NCBI RefSeq assembly: GCF_009870825.1
Contig: NZ_WTWY01000026.1
Span: forward strand, 1-63,308
Source of the DNA: Paenibacillus sp. USDA918EY
GTDB lineage: Bacteria; Bacillota; Bacilli; Paenibacillales; Paenibacillaceae
DNA length: 63,308 nt
Reading direction: 5' to 3'
In this document: positions 59,543-63,308 of the stretch, one piece after another
How positions within the stretch are numbered: the stretch's first letter is position 1
How the letters are laid out: every line of letters starts with the position of its first letter
Made by a program: the position numbers and the translations under genes
The notes under the pieces: model-generated
Told to the model about the DNA's origin: nothing
What the model saw: the letters and a program-made list of their open reading frames with translations, nothing else
Databases searched by the model: none

Positions 59543-60019
59543 ATGAGCGATAAAGAAGTCATTCTGACACAGGACGGACTCAAAAAGCTGGAAGACGAAC
59601 TCGAGAACCTGAAATCAGTCAAGCGCCGCGAGGTTGCGGAACGGATTAAGGTAGCCATCGGCTACGGCGATATCAGCGAAAACTCGGAATACGAGGACGC
59701 CAAAAATGAACAGGCATTTATTGAAGGGCGTATCATTACCCTGGAAAAAATGCTTCGTAATGCGCGCATCATCAACAACGACGAGATCAATACCGATATT
59801 GTCGGCGTAGGCGCGACCGTGATCGTACAGGATATGGAGTACGGCGATACGATGGAATACACCATTGTGGGCACGGCCGAATCCGATCCGCTCAACAACA
59901 AAATTTCGAATGAAAGCCCGGTGGGCAAGGCGATTTTGGGCAAGCAGAAAGGCGCCGTCGTGGACGTTAACGTTCCTGCGGGCGTCATCCAGTACAAAAT
60001 CATCGACATTAAGAAATAA
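59543..60019 (+). CDS. greA: Transcription elongation factor GreA
   Basis: Rescues backtracked RNA polymerase by stimulating transcript cleavage through the secondary channel. It is 158 residues: N-terminal coiled coil with the tip acidic residues in GDISENSEYEDAKNEQ, C-terminal FKBP-like domain with VGVGATVIVQD. ATG 59543 lies 11 nt after ACAGGAG; a longer frame from 59477 is non-homologous. In B. subtilis greA is not here. A terminator separates it from lysS. Confidence 0.96.
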   Translation: MSDKEVILTQDGLKKLEDELENLKSVKRREVAERIKVAIGYGDISENSEYEDAKNEQAFIEGRIITLEKMLRNARIINNDEINTDIVGVGATVIVQDMEYGDTMEYTIVGTAESDPLNNKISNESPVGKAILGKQKGAVVDVNVPAGVIQYKIIDIKK

Positions 60020-60045
60020 GACCGGCATGCTTTAGGATTGTTAGA

Positions 60046-60073
60046 AAGAGCTTCCTTTAGGAAGCTTTTTTTT
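60046..60073 (+). terminator. Terminator after greA
   Basis: AGCTTCC/GGAAGCT with a 4-nt loop, followed by eight Ts. Confidence 0.88.
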
Positions 60074-60184
60074 CAGATATACAGGCCGAGCTGGGAAAGA
60101 ATGCATTTTTCTCCGGTTTTTTGCCAGGCATTACCCTGTTTTTCATTGATGGACAGGCAGTAGGATTGAAGGAGTGACGATAAA

Positions 60185-61702
60185 ATGTCGGAAGAAGTAA
60201 ACAACAACGAACAGGAAATTGAACTTAGCGAAATGCTGCAAATCCGCCGCGGAAAGCTGGACGAGCTGCGCGGTCTCGGGATTGACCCTTTCGGGAAAAA
60301 ATACGACCGCACTCACCATGCCGGGGATCTGCTTCAGAAATATGACGGCATGACCAAAGAAGAGCTGGACGAGCAGCATGTCGAAGTGCGCGTTGCCGGC
60401 CGGATTATGGCCAAACGGGGCATGGGCAAAGCGATTTTTGCCCACATTCAGGATCTGAGCGGCAAAATTCAAATTTACGTGCGTCAGGATTCCGTGCCTG
60501 AAACGGCGTTTGAAGCGTTCCGTCTGCTTGACCTCGGGGACATTGTCGGAATCGCCGGCACGATGTTCAAGACCAAAACGGGAGAAACTACAATCAAAGC
60601 GAGCGAGGTCGAGGTGCTGGCGAAGTCCCTCAATCCGCTGCCTGACAAATATCACGGGCTGAAAGACGTCGAGCTGCGTTATCGCCAGCGTTACGTCGAT
60701 TTGATCATCAACCCGGAAGTACAGCAAACGTTCATTACGCGTTCCCGCATTATTCAATCGATGCGCCGGTACTTAGATTCGCAAGGGTATTTGGAAGTGG
60801 AAACGCCGACGCTGCACGCCATCGCTGGCGGCGCCGCGGCGAAGCCGTTTATTACGCATCATAACGCGCTTGACATGGAGCTTTACATGCGCATCGCGAT
60901 TGAACTTCACTTGAAGCGCCTCATTGTCGGGGGCCTGGAAAAAGTGTACGAAATCGGGCGCGTATACCGGAATGAGGGCATTTCCACCCGTCACAACCCG
61001 GAATTCACCATGATCGAGCTGTATGAAGCATATGCGGACTACAAGGACATCATGAATCTGACCGAAAACTTGATTGCTCACATTGCGCAGGAGGTACTCG
61101 GAACTCAAGTCATCAATTATCAAGGCCATGAGGTTAACCTTGCGCCGGGTTGGCGCCGCGTATCCATGGTAGATGCCGTGAAAGAAGTGAAAGGCGTCGA
61201 CTTCGGCGTGCATATGACGGACGAAGAAGCTCATCGCCTTGCCAAAGAGCATAACGTCAAAGTCGAGCCGCATATGACCTTCGGCCATATCCTGAACGCG
61301 TTTTTCGAGGAGTTCGTGGAGGAAACGTTGATTCAGCCGACCTTCGTTACCGGTCATCCGGTTGAAATTTCGCCGCTGGCGAAGAAAAACGAAGAGGATC
61401 CGCGTTTCACGGACCGTTTCGAGCTGTTTGTCGTGGCGCGTGAACACGCGAATGCCTTCAGCGAGCTGAATGATCCGATCGACCAGCGCCAGCGTTTCGA
61501 AGCGCAGCTCAAAGAACGTGAACAGGGCAATGACGAAGCCCATGAGATGGACGAGGACTTCCTGAACGCGCTCGAGTACGGCATGCCGCCAACAGGCGGA
61601 CTCGGGATCGGTGTCGACCGTCTCGTGATGCTGTTGACCAACTCGCCTTCGATCCGCGACGTACTGCTCTTCCCTCATATGAGAAACCGTACGCAGGAGT
61701 AG
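60185..61702 (+). CDS. lysS: Lysyl-tRNA synthetase (class II)
   Basis: Charges tRNA-Lys. The 505-residue protein has an OB-fold anticodon-binding domain (about 50-150) and a class II core with motif 2 RVYRNEGISTRHNPEF (259-274) and motif 3 GLGIGVDRLVML (near 471-482). ATG follows GAAGGAGTGA by about 5 nt. It ends at a strong bidirectional terminator. In B. subtilis rRNA operons follow lysS, matching the promoters at the right edge here. Confidence 0.97.
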   Translation: MSEEVNNNEQEIELSEMLQIRRGKLDELRGLGIDPFGKKYDRTHHAGDLLQKYDGMTKEELDEQHVEVRVAGRIMAKRGMGKAIFAHIQDLSGKIQIYVRQDSVPETAFEAFRLLDLGDIVGIAGTMFKTKTGETTIKASEVEVLAKSLNPLPDKYHGLKDVELRYRQRYVDLIINPEVQQTFITRSRIIQSMRRYLDSQGYLEVETPTLHAIAGGAAAKPFITHHNALDMELYMRIAIELHLKRLIVGGLEKVYEIGRVYRNEGISTRHNPEFTMIELYEAYADYKDIMNLTENLIAHIAQEVLGTQVINYQGHEVNLAPGWRRVSMVDAVKEVKGVDFGVHMTDEEAHRLAKEHNVKVEPHMTFGHILNAFFEEFVEETLIQPTFVTGHPVEISPLAKKNEEDPRFTDRFELFVVAREHANAFSELNDPIDQRQRFEAQLKEREQGNDEAHEMDEDFLNALEYGMPPTGGLGIGVDRLVMLLTNSPSIRDVLLFPHMRNRTQE

Positions 61703-61730
61703 TTCGAGCGGCTTTCTTCTATAATCAAAT

Positions 61731-61773
61731 AAAAAGGAACAGCGTGATTGGTTCACGTCTGTTCCTTTTTTGT
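61731..61773 (+). terminator. Bidirectional terminator between lysS and tetR
   Basis: AAAAAGGAACAG-GTGA/TCAC-CTGTTCCTTTTT is flanked by an A-tract and a T-tract, so it can end both the lysS and the converging tetR messages. Confidence 0.93.
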
Positions 61774-61777
61774 GTTT

Positions 61778-62386
61778 TCAACCTGATGCAGGGGCTGGGC
61801 GGCAAATTGAAAGAAGATGCTTGCGTACGGCTCTGCGCATGATGTCGGTCGTTACCTTCTCCGGTCTGAGTACGGCATGAACGGCCAATCCGTCGATCAG
61901 GGCATAAAAACGTTCGATTTCAACCTCGATGTCCAGATCGGGCAAAGCCAAGTTAGCGGTCGTTAACCCATTCATGATTTTAATAAAAACCGTTCTGAGC
62001 TCATCATCGACCTCCATTCGATGTTTGGCGAGGTCCTTGTCGGACAACGATTTAACGACAAAAGCAAACCAAACCTCCATTTCGAGTCGTTTCTCCTCAT
62101 CGGTGGGTAAAATCTCATCGACCAGGAGAGGAATGTCCGTTAAAAGATCCCCGCTGAATGCGATGTTCGTTATCCGGTTTCCGACGCGGTCGGAAACCAT
62201 CTTCATGGCGTAGGACAGCAATTCCGAATGGGTTGTGAAGTAATGGCGCATCGAGCCGACGGATAAACCGGCTTCATCGGCGACATTACGAACTGAAGCT
62301 TGATCAAGCCCCATTTTTTGAATGACTCGCCAGGTGGCTTCAGCGACCTTTTTCCTTTGTTTTTCATGATCCACGATTTTAGGCAT
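61778..62386 (-). CDS. TetR family transcriptional regulator
   Basis: A 202-residue one-component repressor. The N-terminal HTH (about 12-55) reads WRVIQKMGLDQASVRNVADE then AGLSVGSMRHYF, of the BetI-like subgroup; the C-terminal helical domain would bind an unknown ligand. The start is uncertain: ATG 62386 gives the usual MPKIVDHEKQR beginning but has no clear ribosome-binding site and may be nearly leaderless, with TATACT just upstream; GTG 62422 is an alternative inside the operator region. It is divergent from the membrane gene and probably represses both through the paired operators between them. Confidence 0.88.
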   Translation of the reverse strand: MPKIVDHEKQRKKVAEATWRVIQKMGLDQASVRNVADEAGLSVGSMRHYFTTHSELLSYAMKMVSDRVGNRITNIAFSGDLLTDIPLLVDEILPTDEEKRLEMEVWFAFVVKSLSDKDLAKHRMEVDDELRTVFIKIMNGLTTANLALPDLDIEVEIERFYALIDGLAVHAVLRPEKVTTDIMRRAVRKHLLSICRPAPASG

Positions 62387-62414
62387 GTCTTTAGTATAAC
62401 ATCGATCTTGTTTT

Positions 62415-62434
62415 TTTAACACAGTCGTGTTAAA
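62415..62434. promoter_or_regulatory. TetR operator O1
   Basis: Perfect palindrome TTTAACAC-N4-GTGTTAAA in the tetR/membrane-gene intergenic region. Confidence 0.7.
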
Positions 62435-62439
62435 TTGTT

Positions 62440-62459
62440 TTTAATACAATCGTTCTAAA
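62440..62459. promoter_or_regulatory. TetR operator O2
   Basis: An imperfect palindrome that matches O1 at 16 of 20 positions when both are read on the minus strand. Centres are 25 bases apart, which suggests two dimers bound to one side of the DNA or co-operative binding. Confidence 0.6.
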
Positions 62460-62480
62460 AAGAGAGAGGATGATATCACC

Positions 62481-63008
62481 ATGATTGCAGCCTTAATTGT
62501 AGGATGCGAAGTTGCATTTTGGGTACTTGTTCTTGCTGGATTAACCGCAAGGTATATCGCTGGATGGAAGCGTGTCGGAGGTGTCTTGCTGGTTGCCACT
62601 CCAGTTGTTGATCTGCTGCTTCTTATATTTACGATCATCGATTTGCGGAATGGAGCCAAAGCGGAATTCATGCATGGACTCGCGGCGGTTTATATTGGAG
62701 TTACCGTGGCGTATGGGCACAGGATGATCAAGTGGGCGGATGAGAGATTCGCGTACCGGTTTGGAGGAGGAAAGAAACCGGATCCGGCTCCAAAGCACGG
62801 AAAGGAGCACGCTCGACGCGAAAGGGAGGGATGGTACCGGCATGTTCTGGCCTGGATTGTGGGAGTCATTCTGCTCATGCTTATGATTTGGATCGTAAAC
62901 GAACCGTCCCGCACGGAAGCTTTGAAGAAAATACCGATGTGGTGGGGCGCGATTTTGGGAATCGACTTTGTGATCAGTTTCAGCTATACGATTTGGCCTA
63001 GGCGTTAG
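62481..63008 (+). CDS. Membrane protein, YmcC-like, likely TetR target
   Basis: A 175-residue protein with four hydrophobic helices (about 2-26, 31-53, 60-80, 118-140) plus a C-terminal one (150-170), a conserved segment IIDLRNGAKAEFMHGLAAVY and a basic, charged loop with GGGKKPDPAPKH. It resembles B. subtilis YmcC-type integral membrane proteins, whose function is unknown to me. ATG follows AGAGAGGATGA by about 9 nt. The divergent TetR gene and operators imply control by that repressor. Confidence 0.8.
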   Translation: MIAALIVGCEVAFWVLVLAGLTARYIAGWKRVGGVLLVATPVVDLLLLIFTIIDLRNGAKAEFMHGLAAVYIGVTVAYGHRMIKWADERFAYRFGGGKKPDPAPKHGKEHARREREGWYRHVLAWIVGVILLMLMIWIVNEPSRTEALKKIPMWWGAILGIDFVISFSYTIWPRR

Positions 63009-63020
63009 CGATAATCGAAA

Positions 63021-63098
63021 AGGGATATAAGTAATTTCGAAACATGAATGCAGCTATTGTATGGAACGAAAAATAGAAACTCGGATGCTTATATCCCT
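63021..63098. other. 11-bp inverted repeat downstream of the membrane gene
   Basis: AGGGATATAAG (63021-63031) and CTTATATCCCT (63088-63098) are perfect complements 56 bases apart. The 63009-63120 stretch has no gene; the repeat may end the upstream message or mark an inserted element. Confidence 0.45.
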
Positions 63099-63124
63099 AA
63101 ATCTATCATTATCATAAAAAGTGC

Positions 63125-63153
63125 TTGCATGTTTGTTGAACTCATGTTATATT
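63125..63153 (+). promoter_or_regulatory. Probable rRNA operon promoter P1
   Basis: TTGCAT (63125-63130), 17 bases, TATATT (63148-63153). Confidence 0.7.
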
Positions 63154-63237
63154 AATATTCCGGCCAGGAAATGCAATGCAACATTGCGAGCCAGCAAGCT
63201 TCAAAACTTTGAATGAAAAATTAATTTCAAAAAAAGC

Positions 63238-63266
63238 TTGCAAAACCGGGCAGAACATGATATATT
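63238..63266 (+). promoter_or_regulatory. Probable rRNA operon promoter P2 and leader
   Basis: TTGCAA (63238-63243), 17 bases, TATATT (63261-63266). The sequence that follows (TATAAAAGTTGCTGCTG, then ACGGCGGCGACGAAAA) resembles the leaders of Bacillus/Paenibacillus 16S operons. The window ends before any rRNA gene. Confidence 0.7.
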
Positions 63267-63308
63267 ATAAAAGTTGCTGCTGAACATAACGGCGGCGACG
63301 AAAACGAA

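Noticed and set aside
1..63308. CRISPR arrays, prophage, insertion sequences
   Set aside because: No regularly spaced repeats, transposase, integrase or att-like ends were seen; the gene order is core chromosome throughout.

Overview
The window is a core chromosomal segment of a low-to-mid GC, endospore-forming Firmicute, most likely Paenibacillus. Three things point there: the gene order closely follows the origin-proximal csfB-to-lysS region of Bacillus subtilis; sporulation genes are interleaved throughout (csfB, yabG, sspF, spoVG, fin, spoVT, yabP, yabQ, spoIIE); and several features differ from Bacillus (nadABC beside coaX, hup beside rqcP, greA before lysS, an HD phosphohydrolase between abrB and tatD). 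I see no prophage, insertion sequence, CRISPR array, tRNA or complete rRNA gene. The assignment to Paenibacillus is inference from gene order and protein sequence.

Layout. 1-1600: an orphan lipoprotein and an opposing membrane protein of unknown function. 1.6-9.8 kb: csfB, an Orn/Lys/Arg decarboxylase-like gene, tmk, the c-di-AMP receptor gene darA, yaaR, holB, ricT, yabA, trmN6 and rsmI. 10.0-17.3 kb: abrB (minus strand, with a promoter and Spo0A box), an HD phosphohydrolase, tatD, a ydaO-type c-di-AMP riboswitch in front of an rpfB-like cell-wall hydrolase, rnmV, ksgA and yabG. 17.4-24.3 kb: veg (two near-consensus sigma-A promoters), sspF, ispE, purR, spoVG (a sigma-H promoter), glmU, prs, pth and fin. 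24.3-36 kb: mfd, a PpiC lipoprotein, spoVT, yabM, mazG, hup, rqcP, yabP, yabQ, divIC and yabR. 36-45 kb: spoIIE, yabS, yabT, tilS, hpt and ftsH. 45-61.7 kb: nadA-nadB-nadC-coaX-hslO-yacD, cysK, the folate cluster pabB-pabA-pabC-folP-folB-folK with yazB and dusB, then greA and lysS. 61.8-63.0 kb: a divergent TetR repressor and membrane protein with two matching operators. The last 190 bases carry two tandem promoters and a leader that look like the start of an rRNA operon lying outside the window.

How the parts work together. The segment combines replication control (HolB, YabA), translation and rRNA/tRNA maturation (TrmN6, RsmI, RnmV, KsgA, Pth, RqcP, TilS, DusB, LysS), cell envelope and division (GlmU, DivIC, RpfB-like, YabM, IspE), cofactor synthesis (NAD, CoA, folate) and the sporulation programme. 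The regulatory DNA agrees with this. Spo0A-box sequences lie at abrB and upstream of the HD gene. Forespore and mother-cell type promoters precede sspF, spoVT and yabG. A long-spacer promoter precedes spoIIE. c-di-AMP appears twice, as a protein receptor (DarA) and as a riboswitch.

Most genes are confidently assigned from family signatures and order. The less certain parts are the two left-edge genes, the 18-codon leader, the intergenic palindromes and repeats, and the exact start codon of several genes, as noted in each entry.
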